Positions 23,737 through 34,355 of a DNA stretch of 64,000 nucleotides are shown in pieces (the first letter of the stretch is position 1; each line of letters starts with the position of its first letter). Both the position numbers and the translations under genes were made by a program. This stretch comes from an uncultured Pelagibacteraceae bacterium (lineage in GTDB: Bacteria; Pseudomonadota; Alphaproteobacteria; Pelagibacterales; Pelagibacteraceae): assembly GCA_902571375.1 (NCBI GenBank), contig CACGBP010000003.1, positions 1 through 64,000 of the forward strand, written 5' to 3'. The notes beneath the pieces were generated by a model. That model was given only the letters and a program-made list of their open reading frames with translations, was not told the DNA's origin and ran no database searches.

Positions 23737-25559
23737 GCAGCTGCGCCAGCTTTTTCGCTTCTTTTTCTTTCGTGTGGATCTAATATAGCTTTTCTTAATC
23801 TACAAGACTCTGGTGTAATTTCTAAGGCTTCATCAGTATTTAACATACTTAATTGTTCTGCTATTGACATTTTTCTTACTGGAGTTAAGACAACATTTTC
23901 ATCTGTTCCTTGTGTTCTCATATTAGTTAATTTTTTTCCTTTCATGACATTTATAATCATGTCACCTGGTTTAGGTGATAAACCAACAATCATGCCTGGA
24001 TATACTGGATCGTTATGTGTTACAAACATTTCTCCTCTTGCCTGTAAATTGAATATTGCAAATGCAACTGCTTTACCTTGTTCCATTGAGATTAATGCTC
24101 CATTTCTTCTTCCCTCCATATCACCTTCAAATGGACCATAAGCATGAAAAATTCTATTTATTACTCCATTACCTTTTGTAAGTGTCAAAAATCTACTTGT
24201 GTATCCCATCAAGCCTCTCGTAGGCGCATGAAATATAAGTCGTTTTTTATTTTTACCTGTATCTTTTAGTTCAATTAATTTACCTTTTCTTCTGTTCATA
24301 GAGTCTATAATTTTTGATGAATGCTCCTCATCAAGATCCATGGTAATTTCTTCAATCGGTTCAATCTTGTTTCCATTATCATCTTTTCTATACAAAACCT
24401 TTGGTGGGCTTACAGTCATTTCAAAACCTTCTCTTCTCATTTGAGTGAGTAAAATTTCTAACATTAGTTCTCCTCGACCACTTACTACAAAAGAGTCATT
24501 GCCTTCATTTTCAGAAAATGTAATTCCAACATTATTTTGTGCTTCTTGAATTAATCTATCTCTAATTTGAGTACTTGTGAGTTTTTTACCTTCTGTACCG
24601 GCTAAAGGAGACGTGTTTACTGTGATAGTAATGGACATTGTTGGAGGATCTATAGGTGTTGCTTTAATTGGTTCATTCACCTCCAGGTCACATATAGTAT
24701 CTGCAACATTGGCTTTTTCTAAACCTGCAATTACAACAATATCTCCAGCCGTACCAACTTCTATAGGTACTTTTTTTGTTCCTTCATATCTAAAAATTTT
24801 AGTGAGTCTACCTTCATCAACTTTTTCACCTTTTAAATTAATTGCTTTAATCGCTTGGTTAGCTTTAGCTGTACCTTGAGCAATTCTCCCAACCAAACTT
24901 CTTCCTAAAAAACTATCTGCATAAAGAAGTGTTGATAGCATAGCAAATGGTTTTGATTTATCTAATTGAGCAGGCTCAACATGTTCAATGATTTTATCTA
25001 ATAAAGGGTTTAAATTTTGTCTTGGGCCATCTACTTCCGTATCTGCCCATCCAGATCTTCCACTTGCGTATAGAACAGGGAAATCTAACTGTTCTTCGTT
25101 TGCATCCAAACTCACAAATAAATCAAAAGTTTCATCTAAAACTTCATTGGCTCTTTGATCAGACTTATCAAGTTTATTAATTACTACAATTGGTTTAAGT
25201 CCTTGTTTTAGTGCTTTTGATAATACAAACTTTGTTTGGGGCATTACCCCTTCTGCAGAATCAATTAATAGCAAGGCACCATCTGCCATACTTAAAACTC
25301 TCTCAACTTCTGCAGCAAAATCTCTGTGACCAGGAGTATCAATAATATTAATTCTTGATTCCTTCCAATTTATTGATGCAGGTTTTGCTAAAATTGTTAT
25401 TCCTCTTTCTTTTTCTAATTCTCCAGAATCCATTAGTCTTTCATCAACAACCTCATTTTCTCTAAATGAGCCACTCTGCTTCATTAGGTTATCAATTAGA
25501 GTAGTTTTTCCGTGGTCAACGTGAGCTATGATTGTGATGTTTCTAATGTTGTTAGTCAT
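23733..25559 (-). CDS. typA: Translational GTPase BipA/TypA
   Basis: A 608-residue ribosome-binding GTPase related to EF-G, involved in 50S assembly and stress adaptation. G motifs are AHVDHGKTTL (about 12-21), RGITI, DTPGH (about 74-78) and NKLDKSDQR (about 127). The C-terminal BipA-specific region includes GRGELMLEILLTQMRREG, APTRGLMGYTSRFLT and the LTPVRKMSIAEQL segment. Length is typical (about 605). It has no strong ribosome-binding site. The stop shares TTAA with yczE. Confidence 0.96.
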   Translation of the reverse strand: MTNNIRNITIIAHVDHGKTTLIDNLMKQSGSFRENEVVDERLMDSGELEKERGITILAKPASINWKESRINIIDTPGHRDFAAEVERVLSMADGALLLIDSAEGVMPQTKFVLSKALKQGLKPIVVINKLDKSDQRANEVLDETFDLFVSLDANEEQLDFPVLYASGRSGWADTEVDGPRQNLNPLLDKIIEHVEPAQLDKSKPFAMLSTLLYADSFLGRSLVGRIAQGTAKANQAIKAINLKGEKVDEGRLTKIFRYEGTKKVPIEVGTAGDIVVIAGLEKANVADTICDLEVNEPIKATPIDPPTMSITITVNTSPLAGTEGKKLTSTQIRDRLIQEAQNNVGITFSENEGNDSFVVSGRGELMLEILLTQMRREGFEMTVSPPKVLYRKDDNGNKIEPIEEITMDLDEEHSSKIIDSMNRRKGKLIELKDTGKNKKRLIFHAPTRGLMGYTSRFLTLTKGNGVINRIFHAYGPFEGDMEGRRNGALISMEQGKAVAFAIFNLQARGEMFVTHNDPVYPGMIVGLSPKPGDMIINVMKGKKLTNMRTQGTDENVVLTPVRKMSIAEQLSMLNTDEALEITPESCRLRKAILDPHERKRSEKAGAAA

Positions 25560-25644
25560 TTTTTGTGGCTCTTATACATAAATAAATTGTTTTGAAAACT
25601 TAAAAAAACCCATAAAAAGCATGTAATATTCGTGTATATTTACG

Positions 25645-25761
25645 TTAATTATACTTTTTTCGCTTTTCTCTCTTAATTTGTCTTTTTTCTTTTAGACTCA
25701 ATTTTGGTTTTTTCTTAACACTTGAATCTTTAAAAGACTTTCCACTATATCTTTTAGACAT
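25645..25761 (-). CDS. 38-residue highly basic protein
   Basis: An ORF too short for the track lies between groEL and bipA on the same strand: ATG at 25761, stop TAA at 25645, reading MSKRYSGKSFKDSSVKKKP and then a K/R/E-rich helix ending KREKRKKYN. About half the residues are lysine or arginine, like ribosome-associated or RNA-binding small proteins. It sits just after the groESL terminator and about 85 bases before the bipA start. No family is assigned. The main support is position, a clean start and stop, and strongly biased composition. Confidence 0.55.
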   Translation of the reverse strand: MSKRYSGKSFKDSSVKKKPKLSLKEKRQIKREKRKKYN

Positions 25762-25776
25762 ATCTTTTTATAAAAA

Positions 25777-25800
25777 AAAGGCCATCTTATGATGGCCTTT
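25777..25800. terminator. groESL intrinsic terminator
   Basis: AAAGGCCATC and GATGGCCTTT form a perfect 10-bp stem with a TTAT loop. On minus it is followed by eight T residues, a textbook Rho-independent terminator about 27 bases after the groEL stop. It is the best terminator in the window. Confidence 0.9.
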
Positions 25801-25814
25801 AAATTTTTTCTAGA

Positions 25815-25824
25815 GGGGGGGGGG
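25815..25824. repeat. G10/C10 homopolymer in the groEL 3' untranslated region
   Basis: Ten consecutive G residues on plus (C10 in the groEL mRNA) start two bases after the groEL stop codon and before the terminator. It is the only long G/C run noticed in this AT-rich window. Confidence 0.85.
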
Positions 25825-25826
25825 TG

Positions 25827-27500
<1,674 letters not shown>

Positions 27501-27510
27501 TTAAATTAAA

Positions 27511-27801
27511 TTATTTACTTGAAATACCCATAATGTCAGACTCTTTCATTATGCTGTATTCTTTACCATCAATTTTGACTTCAGTTCCTGACCATTTGCC
27601 AAATAAAACTTTGTCACCAACTTTAACATCCATTGGAATAATTTTTCCATCTTCAGTTTTTGCGCCACCACCAACAGCTACCACTTTACCTTCTTGAGGT
27701 TTTTCCTGTGCTGTATCTGGTATTATTATTCCACCAGCAGTTTTTTCGCTGCTGTCTAAAACTTCTATTAGAACACGATCGTGTAACGGTCTGAATTTCA
27801 T
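27511..27801 (-). CDS. groES: Co-chaperonin GroES
   Basis: A 96-residue GroES (Cpn10) cap. It begins [17 protein letters not shown], has the mobile loop [20 protein letters not shown] (about 19-38) and the roof/strand segment [19 protein letters not shown]. The length is exactly that of the family. A GGAG site 6 bases before the ATG and an RpoH-like promoter 28 bases upstream support the start and heat induction. groEL follows after 22 bases. Confidence 0.98.
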   Translation of the reverse strand: MKFRPLHDRVLIEVLDSSEKTAGGIIIPDTAQEKPQEGKVVAVGGGAKTEDGKIIPMDVKVGDKVLFGKWSGTEVKIDGKEYSIMKESDIMGISSK

Positions 27802-27828
27802 AAATTCTCCTTTATAAATATCAACTTC

Positions 27829-27856
27829 ATATAGAGATTGGCCTTGCTATTTCAAG
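27829..27856 (-). promoter_or_regulatory. RpoH (sigma-32)-like promoter of groESL
   Basis: On minus CTTGAAA (27856-27850) is followed after 13 bases by CTCTATAT (27836-27829), closely matching the heat-shock promoter form. The leader to the groES ATG would be about 20 bases. The core TCTTGAAA is the same as at hsp20. Confidence 0.7.
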
Positions 27857-27925
27857 ATATACTTCAAAATAAGTTGACTAAAAAAGATAAGAATTTGAGG
27901 GTTTTTTGGGTTATAGATTAATTTA

Positions 27926-28744
27926 ATGACCAAAAATTTAGATAAAGATGGCCTTAGATCAATAGCTGACAATTATCAGTTATTTTACATTGATTTATGG
28001 GGAGTTGTACACAATGGGATTAATTTACATAAAAATGCAATCTTTACTCTCAAAGAAATTACAAAGAAAAATAAAGAGTATGTTTTATTAACTAATGCTC
28101 CAAGACCTAATAGTACTGTAAAGATATTTTTAGAAAAAATGGGAATGGAAAAAGAAATTATAGATCACGTTTTTACTTCAGGGCAGGCAGCTTTAAGTTA
28201 TTTAAATAATAACCACCTGAATGATAAATTTTTTCATATTGGACCTCCTCGGGATTTTGACTTATTTAAAGATTTTAAAAAAAATAGATCTGAAGAAATT
28301 AGTGAAAGCAAATATATTCTGTGCACAGGATTATACGACAATCATGATGAAGAATTAACTTATTATAAAGATTTACTTGAAAAGCATATTGATAAAAAAA
28401 TGATTTGCACTAACCCAGATTTAATTGTTGATAGAGGAAACCAAAGAGAGTTATGTGCAGGATCTGTTGCAATGGTTTTTGAAAAGATGGGTGGAAAAGT
28501 TATTTACTTTGGAAAACCTTACCCAGAAGTTTATAATCAGTCTGTAGAAAATAAAAATAAAAAAGTACTTTCAATTGGTGATAACCTTAACACAGATATA
28601 AAAGGTGCTAATCTTTTAAATTATGATTCTTTAATTATCTCAAACGGGATACATAAAAATGAAATCAAGGAGAGAGGAATTGAACAAACAGCTAAATCTT
28701 ACGAAGCAATTTGTAATTATATTCAATCAGATCTAAAATGGTAA
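27926..28744 (+). CDS. HAD-superfamily class IIA hydrolase (TIGR01459-type)
   Basis: A 272-residue NagD-like HAD phosphatase. The first motif reads YIDLWGVVHNG (about 20-30): the nucleophile aspartate is followed by L-W, not the usual D-x-D, as is characteristic of the alphaproteobacterial TIGR01459 subgroup. Later motifs are LTNAPRP (motif II region) and FGKPYPEVY plus SIGDNLNTDIKGAN (motif III/IV, about 216-229). The substrate is unknown; relatives act on sugar phosphates or nucleotides. It overlaps ribF by 7 bases, so the two are co-translated. Confidence 0.85.
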   Translation: MTKNLDKDGLRSIADNYQLFYIDLWGVVHNGINLHKNAIFTLKEITKKNKEYVLLTNAPRPNSTVKIFLEKMGMEKEIIDHVFTSGQAALSYLNNNHLNDKFFHIGPPRDFDLFKDFKKNRSEEISESKYILCTGLYDNHDEELTYYKDLLEKHIDKKMICTNPDLIVDRGNQRELCAGSVAMVFEKMGGKVIYFGKPYPEVYNQSVENKNKKVLSIGDNLNTDIKGANLLNYDSLIISNGIHKNEIKERGIEQTAKSYEAICNYIQSDLKW

Positions 28745-29670
28745 AATCAATAAAAGTATATCAAAATTTTAATATAAAAAAGGATCACAAAAATTCTATT
28801 ATTTTAATTGGAAATTTTGATGGTCTTCATGTGGGTCATCAGAAACTTTTTTCATTAGCAAAAAAATATAAGAAAAAACACAAAATAAAAATTGGTGTAT
28901 TTACTTTTGAACCAATGCCAAAAATGTTTTTTAATAAAAACTTAAAAAATTTTAGAATATCCAATAAAATTCAAAAAATTAGCTTACTTAAAAAATTTGG
29001 AGTAGATTTTGTTGTCGTTAAAAATTTTGATAGAAATTTTTCTAAAACAAAATCAATTAGTTTTATCAAAAACATTTTAAATACAAAATTAAATGCTAAG
29101 TTTATTTTTGTTAGTAATAATTTTAAGTTTGGAAATAAAAGACAAGGTAATGTTAAACAGTTAAAAAAATATGAGGATGTTTATAATTATAAAATAATCA
29201 AACCCCAACCGTTATTGATGAGAAAGAAAATAATTTCATCCACTTTAATTAGAAACTTTTTACAAAAAGGTAAATTAGATAAAGTGAATAAATTATTAAA
29301 TAGAAGTTGGTCTATAGTAGGCAAAGTTCAAAAAGGAAGACAATTAGGAAAAAAACTTGGTTTTCCTACTGCTAATATTGATATTAAAGATTATGTGATA
29401 GCAAAACCAGGAGTTTATGCAGTTAAAGTAAAAATACAAAAAAACAATAAATCAATAAAGGGAATAGCTAATCTTGGATATCGGCCAACATTTAAACAAA
29501 ATAAAATATTATTAGAAGTTCATTTATTTAATTTTTCTGGAAATTTATATAATAAGCATTTAACAGTTGATTTAATAAAATTTATAAGGAAAGAGATAAA
29601 ATTTAAAAACGTTGATCAATTAAAGAAACAAGTTAAATCAGATCTTTTAAGAGCAAAAAAAATTAAATGA
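28738..29670 (+). CDS. ribF: Bifunctional riboflavin kinase / FMN adenylyltransferase RibF
   Basis: A 310-residue enzyme making FMN and FAD from riboflavin. The N-terminal adenylyltransferase domain has GNFDGLHVGHQKL (about 25-37) and the later SSTLIRNFL motif (about 164-172). The C-terminal kinase domain has GRQLGKKLGFPTANI (about 200-214), the signature that binds the riboflavin and ATP, and NLGYRPTF. Length is standard. It overlaps the upstream HAD gene by 7 bases and ileS by 4, part of a dense plus-strand housekeeping run to pgi. Confidence 0.96.
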   Translation: MVKSIKVYQNFNIKKDHKNSIILIGNFDGLHVGHQKLFSLAKKYKKKHKIKIGVFTFEPMPKMFFNKNLKNFRISNKIQKISLLKKFGVDFVVVKNFDRNFSKTKSISFIKNILNTKLNAKFIFVSNNFKFGNKRQGNVKQLKKYEDVYNYKIIKPQPLLMRKKIISSTLIRNFLQKGKLDKVNKLLNRSWSIVGKVQKGRQLGKKLGFPTANIDIKDYVIAKPGVYAVKVKIQKNNKSIKGIANLGYRPTFKQNKILLEVHLFNFSGNLYNKHLTVDLIKFIRKEIKFKNVDQLKKQVKSDLLRAKKIK

Positions 29671-32381
29671 GCAAATCACAAATAAATTTACCAAAAACTG
29701 CTTTTTCAATGAAAGCAAATTTACCGACTCGTGAACCAGAGATTTTAAAATTCTGGGAAAAAATTAATCTTTATCAAGAGTTAAGAAACTCAAGAAAAGG
29801 TGAAGAAAAATTTGTTCTTCATGATGGACCTCCATATGCGAATGGAAACATTCATATGGGGACAGCCTTAAATAAAATTTTAAAAGACATAATTGTAAAA
29901 TTTCATCAAATGGCTGGAAAGGACTCAGTGTATGTTCCTGGTTGGGATTGTCATGGTTTACCTATCGAGTGGAAAATTGAAGAACAATATAAAAAAAATA
30001 AAAAGAATAAAAATGAAGTGCCTATTGTTGAATTTAGAGAAGAATGCAGAGCTTTTGCTGAGAAATGGATTGAAATTCATAAAGATCAATTCAAAAGATT
30101 AGGAGTTGTTGGAGATTGGGAAAATTACTACTCGACTATGAGCTATGATGCTGAAGCACAAATAGTAAGAGAACTAGGAAAATTTCTAAAAGAAGGAAGT
30201 TTGTACAGAGGATTTAAACCTGTCTTATGGTCAACAGTTGAAAAAACAGCATTGGCGGATGCTGAGGTAGAGTATCAAGATCATAAATCAGATACAATTT
30301 ATGTATCCTTTCCGGTGAAATCATCGAAAATAAATGAAATTAGTAATAGTGATATTGTTATTTGGACCACTACTCCTTGGACAATACCGGCAAATAAAGC
30401 CTTAGCATACAATGAAAGTTTAGATTATTTGGTAATTAAAATTCTAGATAAAGGTGAATATAATAATAGAAGAATTGTTGTTGCGGAGGCTTTGTTAGAG
30501 TCAGTAATTAAAGATTGTAAAATTCAAAATTTTGAAAATCTTAAAAAATTTAAAGGAAAAGATTTAAAAGGAACTATTTGTAAACATCCTTTTTTAAATC
30601 TTGGATATGACCTAGAAATCCCAATGTTAGAAGCACGTTTTGTTACAACTGAACAAGGGACAGGAATTGTTCATTGTGCACCAAGTCATGGTCCTGATGA
30701 TTTTAATCTTTGTTTAAATAATGGAATTAAAGCTATTGAAACTGTAGATGGAGATGGCAAGTATACTGAGAATGTAGCTTTGTTTGAAGGAATTCATATT
30801 TTTAAAGCCAATCCAGTTGTAATTGAAAAGCTCAAACAACAAAAAAATTTATTATCTAATGGTGAATTGATACATTCATATCCTCACTCATGGAGATCTA
30901 AAGCACCATTAGTTCATAGAGCAACACCTCAGTGGTTTATTTCAATGGAAAGCCATAAATTAAGAGAGAAAGCTCTTAAGGCAATTGATGAAACAACATT
31001 TTATCCTAATAAAGGAAAAGAGAGATTAAAATCAATGATTGAAACAAGACCCGATTGGTGTGTTTCAAGACAGAGAGTTTGGGGAGTTCCTTTGCCAATT
31101 TTTATTAACAAAAAAACTAATGAAATATTAGTTGATGATGCCGTATTTGAAAATATTGCGCGAATTTATGAAAAAGAGGGATCAGATTGCTGGTTTTCTG
31201 ATGATACTCAGAAATTCCTTGGGAAAAAATATAAAGCAGAAGATTATGAAAAATTAAGTGATATTGTTGAGGTATGGTTTGATAGTGGTTCAACTCATTC
31301 CTTTGTGTTAGAAAAAAGAAAAGATCTAAAATGGCCTGCGTCTATGTATTTAGAAGGGTCTGACCAGCATAGAGGATGGTTTCACTCATCGTTGTTAGAG
31401 TCTTGCGGGACAAGAGGCAAAGCTCCATTTGAGTCTATTCTTTCTCATGGATTTGTTGTGGATGGCAAAGGGCTTAAAATGTCAAAATCTTTAGGAAATG
31501 TAATTGCTCCTGAAGATATACTTAAAAAGTATGGTGCTGATATATTGAGAATTTGGGTTGCGTCATCAAATTATGCGGAGGATTTAAGAATAGATTACTC
31601 TATATTAGATCAACATTCTGAGTCATATAGAAAAATTAGGAATACTTTTAGATATTTACTTGGAAATCTTAATGACTCATATAATGATTTTAATTTAGAA
31701 GAAATAAATCTTAGTGAATTACCTGAGCTAGAACAATTGATGCTTCATAAAATTTATTGCCTTAATTCTAGTTTCAAACGCTATTTTGGGAATTATGATT
31801 TTCATAATCTTTACAAAGAGTTATTAAATTTTTGTACAGTAGATCTATCGGCATTTTATTTTGATATTCGAAAAGACACTCTATATTGTGATCCTTTAAG
31901 TTCACAGAAAAGAAAATCAACTTTGTTAGTTCTAAATATAATTTTACAATGTTTGTTGAAATGGTTTGCACCTATTTTATCATTTACAACAGAGGAAATT
32001 TATCAACTTATATCCAAAAAAAAGAATAGCATTCACTTAGAAAATTTTTTAGAAGTTCCTAAAAAATTTGAAAATCTTGAGTTAAATGAAAAATGGTTAA
32101 AGTTAATAAAAATTAGGGACGTTTGTAATTTAAGTATTGAGGAAAAAAGAGCCTCAAAAGAAATTGGATCTAGTCTTGAGGCAGCAATAACCATAAAAAT
32201 AAATAAGCAAAAAATTAAAATTTTAGAGGGTATTGATCTTGCAGAACTTTGCATAACTTCTTTAGCAGAAATCAAATTTCATGATATTGAAGAAATTGAA
32301 GTTCAAACAATTAAAGCTCAAGGAAATAAGTGCCCAGTATGTTGGAAAATTAGTGAAGAACCTTGTCAAAGACATGGATAG
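29667..32381 (+). CDS. ileS: Isoleucyl-tRNA synthetase
   Basis: A 904-residue class I synthetase. The HIGH-type motif is GPPYANGNIHMGTALNK (about 52-68), the editing (CP1) domain includes the WTTTPWTIPANKALA segment (about 232-246), and KMSKS appears as GLKMSKSLGNV (about 604). The C-terminal zinc-binding region CPVCWKISEEPCQRHG is intact. Length fits bacterial IleS. The ATGA overlap with ribF and the 3-base gap to lspA reproduce the classical ribF-ileS-lspA order of proteobacteria. Confidence 0.97.
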   Translation: MSKSQINLPKTAFSMKANLPTREPEILKFWEKINLYQELRNSRKGEEKFVLHDGPPYANGNIHMGTALNKILKDIIVKFHQMAGKDSVYVPGWDCHGLPIEWKIEEQYKKNKKNKNEVPIVEFREECRAFAEKWIEIHKDQFKRLGVVGDWENYYSTMSYDAEAQIVRELGKFLKEGSLYRGFKPVLWSTVEKTALADAEVEYQDHKSDTIYVSFPVKSSKINEISNSDIVIWTTTPWTIPANKALAYNESLDYLVIKILDKGEYNNRRIVVAEALLESVIKDCKIQNFENLKKFKGKDLKGTICKHPFLNLGYDLEIPMLEARFVTTEQGTGIVHCAPSHGPDDFNLCLNNGIKAIETVDGDGKYTENVALFEGIHIFKANPVVIEKLKQQKNLLSNGELIHSYPHSWRSKAPLVHRATPQWFISMESHKLREKALKAIDETTFYPNKGKERLKSMIETRPDWCVSRQRVWGVPLPIFINKKTNEILVDDAVFENIARIYEKEGSDCWFSDDTQKFLGKKYKAEDYEKLSDIVEVWFDSGSTHSFVLEKRKDLKWPASMYLEGSDQHRGWFHSSLLESCGTRGKAPFESILSHGFVVDGKGLKMSKSLGNVIAPEDILKKYGADILRIWVASSNYAEDLRIDYSILDQHSESYRKIRNTFRYLLGNLNDSYNDFNLEEINLSELPELEQLMLHKIYCLNSSFKRYFGNYDFHNLYKELLNFCTVDLSAFYFDIRKDTLYCDPLSSQKRKSTLLVLNIILQCLLKWFAPILSFTTEEIYQLISKKKNSIHLENFLEVPKKFENLELNEKWLKLIKIRDVCNLSIEEKRASKEIGSSLEAAITIKINKQKIKILEGIDLAELCITSLAEIKFHDIEEIEVQTIKAQGNKCPVCWKISEEPCQRHG

Positions 32382-32384
32382 TAG

Positions 32385-32876
32385 ATGATAAAAAGAAAAA
32401 TTTTTTGGAATTTTTTTTTCATATTAGGTATTTTCTTAATTGATAGAGTTAGTAAGTTAGCAATGATTCAAACAGCCCAGGAATCAGGAGATACGAGTAT
32501 TTCACTAACTTCATTTCTTAATTTGAATTTAATTTGGAATGACGGGATAGCATTTGGTTTGTTATCATTTGGTAAGTCATTTGGATACCACTTGATTACA
32601 ATAATTATTTGTTTAGTAATTTTATTTTTAGCAATAATGCTTATAAACGCTGATAAAGTTTCTAGAATATCCTTAATATTAATTTTAGGTGGAGCTTTTG
32701 GAAATCTTTTTGATCGTTTATATTACTCTGCAGTTCCTGACTTTATAGATTTTTACTTTAAAGGTTTTCATTGGTTTATTTTCAATGTTGCTGATATATT
32801 TATAACATTAGGAGTATTTTGCCTTATTTATGTTGAAATAATTAATAAGAATAAAATCAATGATGAAAAAATATAA
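32385..32876 (+). CDS. lspA: Lipoprotein signal peptidase (signal peptidase II)
   Basis: A 163-residue inner-membrane aspartyl protease with four helices that removes signal peptides from lipoproteins. The catalytic aspartates are in GGAFGNLFDRL (about 104-114) and FNVADIFIT (about 136-144), with the N-terminal NxxxxFGL element as LIWNDGIAFGLL. Length and motifs are normal. The 3' end overlaps the next gene, itself a lipoprotein, by 17 bases. Confidence 0.96.
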   Translation: MIKRKIFWNFFFILGIFLIDRVSKLAMIQTAQESGDTSISLTSFLNLNLIWNDGIAFGLLSFGKSFGYHLITIIICLVILFLAIMLINADKVSRISLILILGGAFGNLFDRLYYSAVPDFIDFYFKGFHWFIFNVADIFITLGVFCLIYVEIINKNKINDEKI

Positions 32877-33198
32877 AAGTTTATTTTTTGTTACTTTAGT
32901 TAGTTTATTTTTATTAAGTTGTCAAAGTGTGCAAGATGGACTGACTTTAAAGAAAAAGGAAAACACAGAACAATTTTTGATAGAAAAAAAGAAACCTTTA
33001 ATTATGCCTCCCGATTTTGATGACTTACCACAACCAAGTAATTTAGATGCAGAGAATGAAAAAGTTGAAAATGAAAATGATGAGCTAAATTTAGACACTT
33101 TGATTCAAAGTTCCAACAAATCAAATGGAAAAAGTATAAATGATGAAATTTCATCTGAGATCCAAAAAAAAATTGATAAAAAATTGCAAAAACAATAA
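32860..33198 (+). CDS. BamF-like DUF3035 lipoprotein
   Basis: A 112-residue lipoprotein with signal peptide and lipobox LLSC (C21). The mature part contains EQFLIEKKKPLIMPPDFDDLPQP (quoted in part), the core DUF3035 motif (R/K-x-P-L-x-x-P-P-D/F) found in alphaproteobacterial BamF, a subunit of the outer-membrane beta-barrel assembly machine. The remainder is acidic and low-complexity. It directly follows lspA, the peptidase that would process it, with a 17-base overlap, and its TAA overlaps the pgi ATG. Annotation rests on the single motif, lipobox and taxon. Confidence 0.75.
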   Translation: MMKKYKSLFFVTLVSLFLLSCQSVQDGLTLKKKENTEQFLIEKKKPLIMPPDFDDLPQPSNLDAENEKVENENDELNLDTLIQSSNKSNGKSINDEISSEIQKKIDKKLQKQ

Positions 33199-34355
33199 TG
33201 CTAACAAATAGTATAAAATTTGAAAATTTTTTTCAAAAAAAAAAAATAATCAAATTAGATAAAGAATTAAAAAAAATACTTGATGGAAATAGTGAAATAT
33301 TAAATTCTTTAAAATTTACATATAAAAATTCATACTCAAAAAAAATTTTATCAAAAGCAAAAAAATTTAAACAAATAAGTATAGTAGGCATGGGTGGTTC
33401 AATATTAGGCACTGAAGCAATACATAGTTTTTTAAAACATAAGATTAAAAAAAAAATCACATTTTATGATAACCTCAAAAAAGATTTTGTTCTCTCGAAG
33501 TCAAATAAAAAAAAACTAAATTTAGTTATTTCAAAGTCTGGAAATACACTTGAAACCATATCAAATGCTAACATTTTAATAAAAAAAGATGATGAAAATA
33601 TTTTTATTACTGAAAATAGGAATAGCTATTTGATGAAACTTGCAAAAAAATTAAAAGCTGAGGTTGTTTATCATAACGATTATATTGGTGGAAGATACTC
33701 AGTACTTTCAGAAGTTGGAATGTTACCAGCGGAATTGATGGGTCTTAAACAAAATAAATTTAAAAGGTTAAATGATTTGATTAAAAATAAAAGATTTATT
33801 AATTCTTTAATATTAAATGTTTCAAATACAATTAATCTAATTAAACAAAAAAAATTTAATTCAATAATTTTAAATTATGATGAAAGTTCGACAAATTTAT
33901 TTAATTGGTATCAACAATTAATCGCAGAAAGTTTAGGAAAAAATAATAAAGGAATTTTGCCCATCATTTCTTTATTACCAAAAGATAATCACAGTTTAAT
34001 GCAATTATATTTAGATGGTTTTAAAAATAATTTTTTTACCTTCTTTTTTGTACGAGATAATATAAAAAAAAATATAATTAATTCTAATATAATTGATACT
34101 CATTCATATCTTAGAGGAAAAAGTTTAAATGATATTTTAGAAGCACAATTCAACGCCACTAAAAAAGTTTTTATAAAAAAAAAAATCCCATTTAGGAGTT
34201 TTTATTTAAGAAAAAAAAATGAGGAAACACTTGGTGAGTTATTCACTTTTTTTATACTAGAGACTATTTTACTTGGTAAAGCTATGAAAATTAATCCATA
34301 CAATCAACCTGCTGTAGAACTAATTAAAAAAGAGACCAAAAAAAATTTAATTTAA
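33198..34355 (+). CDS. pgi: Glucose-6-phosphate isomerase, short form
   Basis: A 385-residue SIS-domain isomerase linking glucose-6-P and fructose-6-P. Key stretches are VGMGGSILGTEA (about 63-74), VISKSGNTLETISNA (sugar-phosphate loop), GGRYSVLSEVGMLP, the catalytic glutamate in WYQQLIAESLGK and histidine in KDNHSLMQLY (about 270-279). Compared with about 550 residues in enterobacteria and 440-450 in many bacteria it is strikingly compact, missing mostly N-terminal material, but catalytic motifs are all present. Its stop shares TTAA with rsmD. Confidence 0.92.
   Translation: MLTNSIKFENFFQKKKIIKLDKELKKILDGNSEILNSLKFTYKNSYSKKILSKAKKFKQISIVGMGGSILGTEAIHSFLKHKIKKKITFYDNLKKDFVLSKSNKKKLNLVISKSGNTLETISNANILIKKDDENIFITENRNSYLMKLAKKLKAEVVYHNDYIGGRYSVLSEVGMLPAELMGLKQNKFKRLNDLIKNKRFINSLILNVSNTINLIKQKKFNSIILNYDESSTNLFNWYQQLIAESLGKNNKGILPIISLLPKDNHSLMQLYLDGFKNNFFTFFFVRDNIKKNIINSNIIDTHSYLRGKSLNDILEAQFNATKKVFIKKKIPFRSFYLRKKNEETLGELFTFFILETILLGKAMKINPYNQPAVELIKKETKKNLI

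Noticed and set aside
25560-25826. tRNA or other structured RNA in the groEL-bipA gap
   Set aside because: No cloverleaf or TTCRA loop was seen; the gap is explained by a short ORF, a terminator and the G10 run.
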